From NCBI GenBank assembly GCA_025352665.1, contig JANXSM010000007.1, forward strand, positions 1 through 57,280: 57,280 nt of DNA. The letters run 5' to 3'. Position 1 is the first letter of the stretch, and every line of letters starts with the position of its first letter. Of this stretch, positions 32,703-42,605 are shown piece by piece. Source of the DNA: Rhodospirillales bacterium. Lineage in GTDB: Bacteria; Pseudomonadota; Alphaproteobacteria; Acetobacterales; Acetobacteraceae. The position numbers and the translations under genes were made by a program. Below the pieces are notes generated by a model. It saw only the letters and a list, made by a program, of their open reading frames with translations, was not told the origin of the DNA and did not search any database.

Positions 32703-33178
32703 ACCCATTGGTGGGCGTGATCATGGGCAGCCAGTCGGACTGGGCGACCCTGGAACATGCGGCGCAGACGCTCGAACGGCTGGGAATTCCCTTCGAGGCG
32801 CGGATCATCTCGGCGCACCGCACGCCGGACCGGCTCGCAGCCTATGCAAAGGCCGTGCGTGGGCGAGGCCTGCGCGTCCTCATCGCCGGCGCCGGCGGTG
32901 CCGCCCATTTGCCGGGCATGGCCGCGGCCTTTACCCCGCTGCCCGTGCTGGGCGTCCCCGTCGAAAGCCACGCGCTGAAAGGCATGGACAGCCTGCTGTC
33001 GATCGTCCAGATGCCGGCGGGCATCCCCGTGGCGACCTTTGCCATCGGCCGTCCCGGTGCCATCAACGCAGCTCTGTTCGCGGCCGCCATCCTGGCCGGT
33101 GGCGATGTGGCGTTGGCGGCCCGGCTCGACGCCTGGCGCGCCGCACAGACCGACGCAGTCGCTGAACGCCCTGAATGA
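32699..33178 (+). CDS. purE: N5-carboxyaminoimidazole ribonucleotide mutase
   Basis: A 159-residue class I PurE. The signature MGSQSDW is at ~9-15, with ISAHRTPDR and [20 protein letters not shown]. It converts N5-CAIR to CAIR in purine synthesis. The chain is coupled to the following purK by ATGA, the usual arrangement. Confidence 0.95.
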   Translation: MNPLVGVIMGSQSDWATLEHAAQTLERLGIPFEARIISAHRTPDRLAAYAKAVRGRGLRVLIAGAGGAAHLPGMAAAFTPLPVLGVPVESHALKGMDSLLSIVQMPAGIPVATFAIGRPGAINAALFAAAILAGGDVALAARLDAWRAAQTDAVAERPE

Positions 33179-34305
33179 GCGCGCTGCCACCTGGCTCCAT
33201 CATCGGAATCGTCGGCGGCGGCCAACTCGGCCGCATGTCCGCCATGGCCGCCGCCCGCCTCGGCTATCGCTGCCATATCCTGACGCCCGAGCCTGACAGC
33301 CCGGCAGCCCAGGTCAGTGCAGGCGTCACCATCGGCGATTTCGAGGACCCGGCTGCGCTGCGCGAGTTTGCCGCGCATGTCGACGTGATAACCTTCGAAT
33401 TCGAAAACATCTCGGCCGAAGGGCTCGATCTTCTGGCCTCGCTCAAACCGGTGCGCCCTTCGCCACACGTGCTGCGTATCAGCCAAGACCGCATTGCCGA
33501 AAAATCCTTTCTAAATGCATCTGGCGCCCCCACGGCGCCCTGGCGCCCGGTCGCAAGCCTGGCCGAGCTGGAAGCGGCGGTTGCCGTCCTCGGCCTGCCA
33601 GCCATCCTCAAGACCACGCGGCTGGGATACGACGGCAAAGGCCAGGCCTTGCTGCGAACGCCTGGCGAACTGGCCGCGGCTTGGCACGAACTTTCCCCTA
33701 AGCCGCTGGTGCTTGAGGGTTTCGTGGATTTTGCCTGCGAAATCAGCGTGATCGTCGCCCGGAGTGAGGATGGCGCGACGGTGGCGTTTGACGCGGTGGA
33801 GAACACGCATCGTGACCATATCCTCGACACCACCCTGGCCCCGGCTCGGATCGGAGCCCCTTTGGCAGAGGCGGCGCAGGCTCTGGCCTGCCATATCGCC
33901 GAGCGACTGGAACTGGTCGGGCTGCTCGCGGTCGAGATGTTCGTAGCCTCCGACGGGCGCGTGCTTGTCAACGAGATCGCGCCGAGGCCCCATAATTCCG
34001 GCCACTGGACGATCGACGCCTGTCCCGCCAGCCAGTTCGAACTTCACATCCGCGCCGTAGCCGGCCTGCCTTTGCCGCCGGCGATACGCCATTCGGATGC
34101 CGTGATGAAGAACCTGGTCGGCGTGGCCGAGACCGAGCTCTGGCCGCAGATCCTTGCCACCCCCGGCCTCATCCCGCATCTCTACGGCAAGCGCGAAGCC
34201 CGCCCCGGTCGCAAAATGGGCCACGCGACACGGCTGTTCCCCCGCGGTGCTTTGCCTGGCCCGTTTGGCGTCGCCGCAGCGCTCGGCCCGCTCGGCGCTC
34301 CCTAA
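33175..34305 (+). CDS. purK: N5-carboxyaminoimidazole ribonucleotide synthase
   Basis: A 376-residue ATP-grasp enzyme: [12 protein letters not shown] at the start, [40 protein letters not shown] and a C-terminal HLYGK. It makes N5-CAIR from AIR, bicarbonate and ATP. Overlaps purE. Confidence 0.95.
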   Translation: MSALPPGSIIGIVGGGQLGRMSAMAAARLGYRCHILTPEPDSPAAQVSAGVTIGDFEDPAALREFAAHVDVITFEFENISAEGLDLLASLKPVRPSPHVLRISQDRIAEKSFLNASGAPTAPWRPVASLAELEAAVAVLGLPAILKTTRLGYDGKGQALLRTPGELAAAWHELSPKPLVLEGFVDFACEISVIVARSEDGATVAFDAVENTHRDHILDTTLAPARIGAPLAEAAQALACHIAERLELVGLLAVEMFVASDGRVLVNEIAPRPHNSGHWTIDACPASQFELHIRAVAGLPLPPAIRHSDAVMKNLVGVAETELWPQILATPGLIPHLYGKREARPGRKMGHATRLFPRGALPGPFGVAAALGPLGAP

Positions 34306-34339
34306 ACTGCGGCGGTCGGTCTCCAAGACATAAACCGTG

Positions 34340-34355
34340 TTAACCTTGCCTTAAC
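34340..34355 (+). promoter_or_regulatory. CtrA-type box upstream of the TPR/GT9 gene
   Basis: TTAA-N7-TTAAC (TTAA 34340-34343, TTAAC 34351-34355) lies 43 nt before the start codon at 34398, in a 92-nt spacer after purK. Exact spacing match to the CtrA consensus. Confidence 0.6.
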
Positions 34356-34397
34356 CATACACGCGTAGTCTGCAACCGTTGTTGTAGGGAATCGGAT

Positions 34398-35768
34398 ATG
34401 GACCGGGCAGTGCTCCTCGCGCGCGGTGAACAGCAGGTTGCGTCGGGTTTACTGCAGGATGCTGCGGCCACCTATCGCAGCATTTTGGCCAACGCACCGC
34501 GCGATCCCGTGGCACTCAGCAATCTGGGCGCTGTCCTGAATGCCGCCAAATGCCACGAAGCGGCGGAGGCCGTGTGTCGGGTGGCCCTCTCCGTGCAGCC
34601 TGACTATTGGGCAGCGCTCGGCAATCTCGGCACAGCGCTGCACCGCCAGCAGCGCCATGACGAGGCCATCGCCGCATACATCGCGGCCCTGAAGGTCAAT
34701 CCCACCTATGCCGATGGTCTCACCAACCTCGGCGTGGCGCTCGCCGAGAGATGGCGGATGGCGGACTCCCTGGCCGTGCACGACATGGCAGTGCTGGTGG
34801 CGCCGGAGGATGCCGAAATTCGCTGCAATCGGGCAATAGCCCTGCTGACGGCCGGCGATTTTGCCCGCGGTTTCGCAGAGAACGAATGGCGGTGGCGCAC
34901 GCCGGCAATGGCACCCCACGCCCTCGGCGGCCCGCTCTGGCGCGGTGAGGATCCAGCCGGCAAAACTATCCTGTTGCACGACGAAGGCGGCTACGGCGAC
35001 ACGTTGCAGTTCGCCCGCTTTGCGCCGTTGCTGGCAGCCCGCGGGGCCCGCGTCCTGCTGCGCATACAGCACCCGTTGGTCCGATTGCTGGCTCGCAGCA
35101 TGCCCGAAGTGACAGTGCTGTCCAAGAACGACCCGGTCCCCGTCCATGATCTGCAATGCCCGATGGTCAGCCTGCCGCTGGGTTTCGCCATCACCGTCGA
35201 CACGGTTCCCGGCACGACACCGTATGTTTGGGCGCCGCCCGAAGGGATTGCCGCATGGCGCGCGCGGCTAGGTACGGGGAAGCCCGGTCTGAGAGTGGGT
35301 TTGGTCTGGGCGGGTGCGTCGCGATCGCATATGCCGCAGGCCCAGGCGATGGACAGCCGGCGCTCGATGGCGCTGAAACAGTTCGCCCCTCTCGCTGAAA
35401 TTCCCAATATCCGTCTCGTCAGCCTGCAGATGGGCGGTGGAACTGAGGTGGCGGAAGCACCCCAGGGTCTGCAGCTTCTCGACCCAATGTCCGAGGTGTC
35501 CGATTTCGACGATACTGCTGCCCTCGTCGCCAGTCTCGACCTCATCATTTCAGTCGACACCGCCGTCGCCCATCTCGCCGGCGCCCTTGGCCGGCCGGTC
35601 TGGGTGCTGTCACGCCACGACGCCTGCTGGCGCTGGCTCGCAGGACGGTCGGACAGTCCATGGTACCCGACGCTCAAGCTCTTCCGCCAGCGCCAGCCAG
35701 GCGACTGGGACAGCGTCATGGCCGACGTGGCCGTCGCTCTCCGGCATCGCCAGCTCGAAAATACGTAG
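34398..35768 (+). CDS. TPR protein with GT9/heptosyltransferase-like C-terminal domain
   Basis: A 456-residue protein. Residues ~1-160 hold four or so TPR repeats (for example AALGNLGTALHRQQRHDEAI). Residues ~190-450 resemble ADP-heptose-type GT9 transferases: LHDEGGYGDTLQFARF and LDLIISVDTAVAHLAGALGRPVW. Proteins of this build occur near motility and surface-polysaccharide genes in alphaproteobacteria. A CtrA-type box upstream suggests cell-cycle or flagellar-class control. Acceptor unknown. Confidence 0.8.
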   Translation: MDRAVLLARGEQQVASGLLQDAAATYRSILANAPRDPVALSNLGAVLNAAKCHEAAEAVCRVALSVQPDYWAALGNLGTALHRQQRHDEAIAAYIAALKVNPTYADGLTNLGVALAERWRMADSLAVHDMAVLVAPEDAEIRCNRAIALLTAGDFARGFAENEWRWRTPAMAPHALGGPLWRGEDPAGKTILLHDEGGYGDTLQFARFAPLLAARGARVLLRIQHPLVRLLARSMPEVTVLSKNDPVPVHDLQCPMVSLPLGFAITVDTVPGTTPYVWAPPEGIAAWRARLGTGKPGLRVGLVWAGASRSHMPQAQAMDSRRSMALKQFAPLAEIPNIRLVSLQMGGGTEVAEAPQGLQLLDPMSEVSDFDDTAALVASLDLIISVDTAVAHLAGALGRPVWVLSRHDACWRWLAGRSDSPWYPTLKLFRQRQPGDWDSVMADVAVALRHRQLENT

Positions 35769-35769
35769 C

Positions 35770-35831
35770 GCTCTAATACCAGCCCGCCTTGATGCTGGAA
35801 GAGTCAGCACCACGCGGGCTGGTATTAGAGC
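35770..35831. repeat. 18-bp perfect inverted repeat with nested hairpin
   Basis: Arms 35770-35787 and 35814-35831 are exact reverse complements; the 26-nt loop carries its own stem (TGCTG/CAGCA). Starts 2 nt after the TPR gene stop and may terminate it; its right end overlaps the first copy of the dispersed repeat. Confidence 0.8.
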
Positions 35832-35929
35832 GTGATGACCAAAGGTGGAATCACTGAACCGTCTGAATCACGCGATAAAACAAAGGGCTGGAGCGGAATG
35901 ACGTCGCCTATCAGACCTCATCCCGCTCG
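35828..35929 (+). repeat. Dispersed ~105-bp repeat, copy 1
   Basis: Shares with copies at 39827, 48437 (inverted) and 50006 the core CTGAATCACGCGATAAAACA, a GGTGGAATCAC segment before it and a terminal CATCA-type inverted pair. The ends are inverted (GAGCG...CGCTC). No ORF, so it is a non-coding MITE- or REP-like element. The rest of the 35769-36210 spacer shows no gene. Confidence 0.85.
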
Positions 35930-36210
35930 AGCCAACCGTCGCGGCCGCCGCGCGCCGTGGCCGCCCGGTTGTGTCGCCACGCGGAAAATCGTCATCGGCA
36001 GGTTTCGCGCTCACTTTGGCCGATGGCGGCCCAGACGAGCAGGACAACAAGTTCGAGCGCCCCTGACGATTGTGCCGCTCAGATCACCCCAGGTGGTCCG
36101 GGCCCAGCACCATAAGGTGTTTTGCGAAATTGACTGTGTCCGCACCGGGGCCGTGATAAATCGTGTGAGTGAGACAAACACCGGACGCACCGGCCGCCAG
36201 GAGCTTCAGC

Positions 36211-37335
36211 ATGCGCATTGCAACGCTTTTCGCTGTTCTTCTGGGCGCCAGCGTGGCCCAGGCGGCTGAGCCGATCCGGATTGGTGTCAACACCGTGCTC
36301 AGCGGACAGTTTCCCGATCGCGGCCTGTCCGAGCTGTACGGCGCGCAGATGGCGATGGACCGGATTAACCAGGCGGGCGGCGTGCTCGGCCGTATGCTGG
36401 AGGCGTACTACGTCGACAACGGCTGCAAGCCCGAGCAGGGGATCGCGGGCACAAAGCGGCTGATCGAGCAGGCGCATGTGCCAGTGGTGATCGGCGCCCT
36501 TTGCACGCCGGTGACCCATGCGATCATGCCGATCATGGCCGAGGCCCAGGTGCCGCTGGTGATCGCAACATCGGCCGGGCAGGATTTCGTCGACGCGTCC
36601 GGCGTGGGTGGCAACGACTACGCGTTCAAGACCATTCCCTCCGATCTCGACATCGCCAGCGGGCTGGTGAAGTTCTGGGCGGCGGCCGGGATCAAATCGG
36701 TCGCGATGGTGGCCGACGCGGACGGGTTCCAGCAGGCCAATGCGCGCTCCATCGCCAAGGCGACGCGAGAGGCGGGCATCGGTATCATGTCCGAGACGAA
36801 GCTGCCGGCGTCTGGCGTGGATTTCCTGGCATTGCTGAAGTCGCTGCAGGCGGCCAACCCCGAAGCGTTAGTACTCAATCTCGGCCCGTCCAACGCCGCG
36901 TTCTTTCGCGCCTTCGAGGCCTCGGGCTGGAAGCTCCCGGTGTCCGGGCGGATCGATCTGGCGGGCGCGCAAAGCGCCGTTTCGCCTGCATTCCGCGATG
37001 GCGGCGGCCTGGCGAACGTGACCACGGTGGCGGTGTTCTCGCCTGCGGTGACCCTGCCTGCGGTGCAAGACTTCATCGCCGCCTACCGCCTGCGCACCGG
37101 CCAGGCGCCGACCCAGCGGCCATTCTTCGTCTATGAGGCTGTGTACCTGGTCGCCGACGCCATCCAGCGCGCCGGGTCGGACAGGCCGGATGCGATCCAA
37201 AAGGCGCTCAAGACGAGCGTGCTGCCCTCCATGCTCGGCGGCACCTACGCGCTGGACGACCACAACCACGCGCACACGCCGCTGTTCATCCTGGCCCTGC
37301 GCGAAGGCAAACCCGTAGTGCTTGCCACGGAGTAA
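36211..37335 (+). CDS. Orphan periplasmic binding protein, LivJ/HAAT family
   Basis: A 374-residue type I binding protein with an ~18-residue signal peptide ending AQA; the mature start is AEPIRIGVNTVLSG. CCAGGAG lies 8 nt before ATG 36211. No permease or ATPase gene adjoins it; it is flanked by the dispersed repeat and a decayed oxidoreductase gene. It may serve a transporter elsewhere or a sensor. The ligand is unknown. Confidence 0.85.
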   Translation: MRIATLFAVLLGASVAQAAEPIRIGVNTVLSGQFPDRGLSELYGAQMAMDRINQAGGVLGRMLEAYYVDNGCKPEQGIAGTKRLIEQAHVPVVIGALCTPVTHAIMPIMAEAQVPLVIATSAGQDFVDASGVGGNDYAFKTIPSDLDIASGLVKFWAAAGIKSVAMVADADGFQQANARSIAKATREAGIGIMSETKLPASGVDFLALLKSLQAANPEALVLNLGPSNAAFFRAFEASGWKLPVSGRIDLAGAQSAVSPAFRDGGGLANVTTVAVFSPAVTLPAVQDFIAAYRLRTGQAPTQRPFFVYEAVYLVADAIQRAGSDRPDAIQKALKTSVLPSMLGGTYALDDHNHAHTPLFILALREGKPVVLATE

Positions 37336-37378
37336 TCGTGCTTGCCGCGGAGTGGCTGCGACCGACCGGACGCCTTGA

Positions 37379-39655
37379 TCAGGCTGGCTCGGAGACCAGG
37401 ATCGGCAGGGTGAAGGCGTTGATAACGGGTATGGCCGCGTCGAACCGGGCGAGCTGCACCAGGCAGGTCTGCGCGCTGCAGCCTTGGGACAGGCCGGAGG
37501 CGCCGACATCGAGCGTCACCGCGTTCGGATTGCCGTGGGCTTCCAGCCCGTCGGCTGCCTGATCGAACCAGGCGCCGGTGGACAGGCGCAGCACGCCTTG
37601 CATGAGGGCGTCGCTGATGTCGGCCGCGGTGAGGCAGCGGCCGCGGTCGTTGTAGATCTCCACCAGATCATCCTGGGCAACCTAGCGGGCAGCGGCATCG
37701 GCGGGCGAGATGGTCACGCGCTCCCGGCCGTGGGTTTTGCCGGCCTGGCTGTGCGGCCTGTGGTCGAGCTGGCTGTGCAGGCGGCGGCTCGGCTGGTCGG
37801 AAATCATGTGCAGCGGAAACCGCGCGGTGGCGGCAGCACCCAGCCATTCGGCCGGCTCTCGCCACACGGGGGGGGCCGGGGCAATCGGGCAGGCCGAACC
37901 CTGCGACCGTTTCGGAGAAGATCTCGATCCGGCCGAAGGAGGTGATGAGCGGATGCGCCGCCGGGTCGGCGCGGCCACTTCGGTGTAGTCGATGATGCCG
38001 GCCTGCTGGAGCACGTCGTAGCTCGGCAGTGTCACGCCGGCGCGGGCGGCGCGGGGAATGCAGTCTTCATACATGCGCCGAAGCCAGCCATCGGCGTCGC
38101 GGCCCTCGGTGAAACGCTCCCCGGCTCCCCGGCGTTCGGTAAAAATCGAGTAGCCGTCGCGCGATTCCGCAAGCGGCCGGGTCACCTGGTCCATCGCCAC
38201 CATATAGCCTCCGAGGCTGGCGTAGCCGATATCGCGACGCTCCATGGCGGTCGTGGCCGGCAGCACGATGTCTGCGCGCTTGGCAGTTGGGGTCCAGAAC
38301 TGCTCATGCACCACGATCGTGTCGGGTTTCGCCCAGGCCCGCTGCAGGCGATTGAGGTCCTGGTGGTGGTGGAACGGATTGCCGCCGGCCCAGTACACCA
38401 GGCGGATATCCGGATAGGCGTGGATGCCGCCGTTATAGGTGAAACGGCCGCCGGGGTTGAGCAGCATGTCGGCGATGCGGGCAACCGGGATAAAATTGCG
38501 CATCAGGTTCTCGCCCTGCGGCAGGGTGGGCCCAGCGAACCGGGCATGCGCGCTGCCCACCGAATTCATGGCGCCGTAGCCGAGGCCGAAGCCGCCGCCG
38601 GGCACGCCGATCTGGCCCAGCATGGCGGCCAGCGTGATCAGCATCCAGAACGGCTGCTCGCCGTGCGAGGCCCGTTGTAGCGCCCAGGCGATGTTGAGCA
38701 TGGTGCGGTGGGCCGCCATGTCACTGGCCAACTGCACCATGGTGGCGGCCGCAACGCCTGTGATGCCGGACGCCCATTCGGGGGTTTTGGCGATCCCGTC
38801 GGAAGCACCCGTGAGATACGCCAGGAACCGCTCGTAGCCCACCGTGCAACGCGCCAGGAACACGGTGTCCACCTTGCCGGAGCGGTGCAGCTCGAAGGCC
38901 AGCGCCAGCATCATCGCCGTGTCGGTGTTGGGGCGGATCTGCACCCATTCATGTGCCGCTCCGGTCTCAAGGTTGTCGCGCACCGGGCCGATGTTGACAA
39001 AGCGGGTGCCGCGCCGGGCCATGGCCTGCAGCGCCTCGCGGACCCGGTGGCTGCCGGGTCCGCCGGCGGAAACCCGGGCATTCTTGGCGGGGACGCCGCC
39101 GAAGGTTACAAACAGATCGGTGGCCTGCGCCATCACCTGCCGCGAGGTGGCGCCGCTGGTCATGTCCTCGAGCGATCCCACGATATGCGGCAGCACGACG
39201 CGACCGGCACCGAGGCTGTAGCTGTCGGTGTGGCGGACGAAACTGCCGATCGCGTTGAAGAAGCGATGCACCAGGCCCGGAACATGGTGGAAACGCCCGG
39301 CGCTGGACCAGCCGTAGGAGCCGGCGAAGATCGCGCTATTGCCATGCGCCTGACGAACCCGGCTGATTTCGGTGGCGACCAGCGCTGCGGCCTGTTCCCA
39401 TTCGACCTCGACGAAATCCTCCCCGCCGCGTTGCGCGGTGGCGTTGCCTGGCCCGCCTTCGAGCCAACTGCGCCGCACCGCGGGCCGGCGAACGCGCAGG
39501 GCTGTGACGTCATCATGCAGCTGGAACAGGCCGATCGGAGAGGGATCCGGATCGCCGGACAGCGCCTGCAGGCGCGGTGCCGCATCGGTCCCGGCGATCT
39601 CATAGATACCCCAATGGGCGGCCGTGTAGCGCAAGGAGGGTGACCCAATCCTCAT
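37379..39655 (-). pseudogene. Decayed molybdopterin oxidoreductase (BisC/TorA-like)
   Basis: A DMSO-reductase-family enzyme resembling biotin sulfoxide reductase: TAAHWGIYE near the start, GSYGWSSAGRFHH, WSSGITG-like core, PLHMISDQPSRRLHSQLDH and, past a stop, NDRGRCL and LSQGCSAQT. Damage: an in-frame TAG (37682-37684) falls between AAAR and VAQDDLVEIYND, and ~35 codons (37868 to ~37975) are out of frame, closed by a run of eight G at 37868-37875. The other frame there reads HPLITSFGRIEIFSET, the expected sequence. Start at the ATG ending at 39655. The homopolymer part could be a sequencing error; the stop is harder to explain so. Confidence 0.8.
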
Positions 39656-39826
39656 CGGTGCAGTCAGGCAGCTTCGGGCAAAGGCGAAGGCCGCGACAAA
39701 GCCTTCTGCGTGCTGCCGCGCGCGATGGCAGTATGGCTCGCCCCGGTGCGGGTGGCGCTCCGGCCCTGACGGCTGGGTCGAGGCCTTGCGCCACGGCTTC
39801 GAGTTCGGCACGCAAGCCATCGTCTG

Positions 39827-39929
39827 GAGCGTGATGACCGAGGGTGGAATCACCGAGAGGTCTGAATCACGCGATAAAACAAAGAGCTGGAGCGTGATGA
39901 CGTCGCCTATCAGACGTCATCACGATCTA
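39827..39929 (+). repeat. Dispersed ~105-bp repeat, copy 2
   Basis: Same element as 35828-35929, in plus orientation, with internal inverted CATCACG/CGTGATG segments. Lies ~170 nt upstream of the decayed oxidoreductase start. The remainder of 39656-40100 has no recognisable gene. Confidence 0.88.
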
Positions 39930-40100
39930 GCGTCAGGCCAGGATGAAGTCGTGGCCGGGAAAGCCACTCAACACCGGCAGCGCCACGGCGAGGCTGGCAT
40001 CCGATCGAGTGACAGTTCGAAGCGCAGAGCTTGAGGTACTACGCCCAGCGCTGCATTGCCGCCGGCCCTGCAACTCCACAATTGCGTGGAAACGGATGTT

Positions 40101-42239
40101 TCAGGCCCTTTTTGCCTCGCGTCGCCGTGCGTGCAGAATGAATTCGGTGTAGCCGTTCGGCTGCGTGCGCCCTTTGAAAATCAGGTCGCAGGCGGCGTGG
40201 AAGGCCACGCCATTGAAGCCAGGCGCCATTGGCCGATACAGCGTGTCGCCTGCGTTCTGCTTGTCCACGACGACTGCCATGCGCCGCAGCGTCTCGTTGA
40301 CCTGCACCTCGGTGACGATGCCTTGGTGCATCCAATTGGCGATGTGCTGGCTGGAGATGCGCAAGGTGGCGCGGTCCTCCATCAGGCCGATGTCGTGAAT
40401 ATCCGGCACCTTCGAGCAGCCGACGCCTTGGTCGATCCAGCGGACGACGTAGCCGAGGATGCCCTGGGTGTTGTTGTCCAGCTCCTGCTGGAGTTCCTCG
40501 GGCGACCAGTTTGGCCGATCGGCGAGCGGCAAGGTCAGCAACGCGTCACGCGTGGCAGGCGGGCGCTTTGCCGTTTCGGTCTGCCGTGCGGAGACATTGA
40601 CCTGGTGATAATGCAGCGCGTGCAGTGTGGCGGCGGTGGGGGAGGGGACCCAGGCAGTGTTGGCGCCGGCCATCGGTTGGGCGATCTTTTGGGCGAGCAT
40701 GTCGGCCATCCGGTCGGGTGCGGCCCACATTCCCTTGCCGATCTGCGCGCGGCCGCGCAGGCCGCACGCCAGGCCGACATCGACGTTGTTGTTCTCATAG
40801 GCGCCGATCCAGACCGAATTGCGCATGTCGCCTTTGCGCACCATGGCTCCGGCTTCCATCGAGGTGTGGATCTCGTCGCCGGTGCGGTCGAGGAAGCCGG
40901 TGTTGATAAACACCACGCGCTCGCGGGCGGCATGGATGCAGGCGGCAAGATTGGCGGAGGTGCGGCGCTCCTCGTCCATGATACCCATCTTCAGCGTGTT
41001 TCGCTCCAGGCCCAACACGTCCTCCACGGCTGCGAACAGGTCGCGCGCGTAGGCCACTTCTTCGGCGCCGTGCATCTTCGGCTTGACGATATAGACCGAG
41101 CCGCGGCGGCTGTTGCGAATGCCGCCAGACCCCTCGACCGCGTGCTTGTTGAGGTCATGCATGGCGATCAGTGAGGTGATCGCGGCATCGAGAATGGTCT
41201 CTGGTGTTTCGGCGCCGTCCATTGTCACAGCGTCGGTATACATGTGGTGGCCGACATTGCGCACCAGCATCAGGCTGCGGCCGGGCAAGGTGAGCGTGCT
41301 GCCATCGGGGGCGGTGTAGCTGCGATCCGGATTGAGCCGGCGCTCCATCACCTGGCCGCCCTTCTCGAAGCTCGCGGACAGAGTGCCGGTCATCAGCCCC
41401 AACCAGTTGCGGTAGAGCTCAACCTTGTCGGCCGCATCCACGGCGGCGACGCTATCCTCGAAATCCATGATGGTGGAGATCGCCGCCTCCATCACCACGT
41501 CCGACAACCCTGCGGTGTCGGTGGCGCCGATCGGGCTGCTGCGATCGATCACCAGCTCGATGTGCAAGCCGTTATGGACCAGCACGATGGTGGCAGGTGC
41601 CGCGGCATCGCCGGTGTAGCCGACGAACTGGGCGGGGTTGGCCAGTGCCGGGACCAACGCCTTGGCGGCCACGGTGTAGCCTGCAGCAGTGGTATGCGAG
41701 CCGCTGGCCAGCGGCACGGAATCGTCCAGGAACGCTTTGGCGCGCGCCACCACGGCCGCGCCGCGTGCCGTGTTGAAACCGCGGCCGCGAGCGAGGTCGC
41801 CGCTCTCGTCAATCGCGTCGGTGCCATACAACGCGTCGTACAAGCTGCCCCAGCGCGCGTTGCCGGCGTTGAGCGCGTAGCGGGCGTTGCTGACGGGCAC
41901 CACCAGCTGGGGACCGGCGATGCTGGCGATTTCGGCGTCGACCTTGGTGGTCTCGACGCTGAACGCCTCCGGCAGTGGTTGCAGATAACCGATATAGGTG
42001 AGGAACTCATGATACGCGGCGGCGTCTTGCGCGCGGCCGCGGTTCTCGCGGTGCCAGGCGTCGATCTGCGCCTGCAACGCGTCTCGCCGCGCGAGCAAGG
42101 CCGCATTGCGCGGCGCGAATTCGGCAACCAGGCTGGCGTAGCCGTCCCAGAAACCAGCTGAGTCGAGGCCGGTGCCTGGCAGCGCCTCGGTGTCGATGAA
42201 CTGCTTCAGGACGGGGTCGATAGACAGTTTATTCGCCAT
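40101..42239 (-). CDS. glcB: Malate synthase G
   Basis: A 712-residue malate synthase of the monomeric G form (~720 residues usual). It shows [40 protein letters not shown] and [12 protein letters not shown]. Start ATG 42239 matches the family start ([14 protein letters not shown]); a longer reading is rejected. It condenses glyoxylate with acetyl-CoA to malate, which would help assimilate acetyl-CoA released by catabolic pathways. No isocitrate lyase gene is in view. Confidence 0.95.
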   Translation of the reverse strand: MANKLSIDPVLKQFIDTEALPGTGLDSAGFWDGYASLVAEFAPRNAALLARRDALQAQIDAWHRENRGRAQDAAAYHEFLTYIGYLQPLPEAFSVETTKVDAEIASIAGPQLVVPVSNARYALNAGNARWGSLYDALYGTDAIDESGDLARGRGFNTARGAAVVARAKAFLDDSVPLASGSHTTAAGYTVAAKALVPALANPAQFVGYTGDAAAPATIVLVHNGLHIELVIDRSSPIGATDTAGLSDVVMEAAISTIMDFEDSVAAVDAADKVELYRNWLGLMTGTLSASFEKGGQVMERRLNPDRSYTAPDGSTLTLPGRSLMLVRNVGHHMYTDAVTMDGAETPETILDAAITSLIAMHDLNKHAVEGSGGIRNSRRGSVYIVKPKMHGAEEVAYARDLFAAVEDVLGLERNTLKMGIMDEERRTSANLAACIHAARERVVFINTGFLDRTGDEIHTSMEAGAMVRKGDMRNSVWIGAYENNNVDVGLACGLRGRAQIGKGMWAAPDRMADMLAQKIAQPMAGANTAWVPSPTAATLHALHYHQVNVSARQTETAKRPPATRDALLTLPLADRPNWSPEELQQELDNNTQGILGYVVRWIDQGVGCSKVPDIHDIGLMEDRATLRISSQHIANWMHQGIVTEVQVNETLRRMAVVVDKQNAGDTLYRPMAPGFNGVAFHAACDLIFKGRTQPNGYTEFILHARRREAKRA

Positions 42240-42605
42240 TGTTTTGCTCCGCGGACACGCGTCGTGTTTTGCCGTGGGCGTTTCTTGCTGCGGCGCGGGC
42301 AAAAGTCGAGAAGCATCATCAAATTGGCAAAAGAATTCATTCGTCCATGAGTGATCTTCATGGATGCACGCATTCTCCGGGCCCACGAATAATTTCGCCT
42401 TGGATTACAACCCTCGGTAAATTACCGCGGTCGGACACGTTGGCTACGCGTGAACGCGGTGATGCAGCGGGGGCTTCGGCGCCAGGACATGGCCCCTTGG
42501 CACCATTGCCGGTGCGTGCGATGTTATCGATATCATAATTCGGCTGCAATCGTGACCCGTTTGGTCACAGGAATGCCGGTCGGCGGGAGCGGAAACGGGT
42601 TGGTC
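42240..42605. other. 366-bp spacer with two palindromes
   Basis: Contains a perfect 13-bp palindrome (42415-42427, CGGTAAATTACCG) and a 16-bp near-perfect one (42521-42536, ATGTTATCGATATCAT, one mismatched pair) with a central CG, the form of LacI-family operators. Presumably the glcB promoter region. No gene seen. Confidence 0.5.

Noticed and set aside
37868-37875. Programmed frameshift at the G8 tract in the molybdopterin oxidoreductase
   Set aside because: A second frame change upstream and an in-frame TAG downstream mean a single slip would not give a full-length protein; decay or error is simpler.
39656-39853. N-terminal extension of the molybdopterin oxidoreductase reading frame
   Set aside because: The extra 66 codons run into the dispersed repeat and look unlike the family; the natural start is the ATG ending at 39655.
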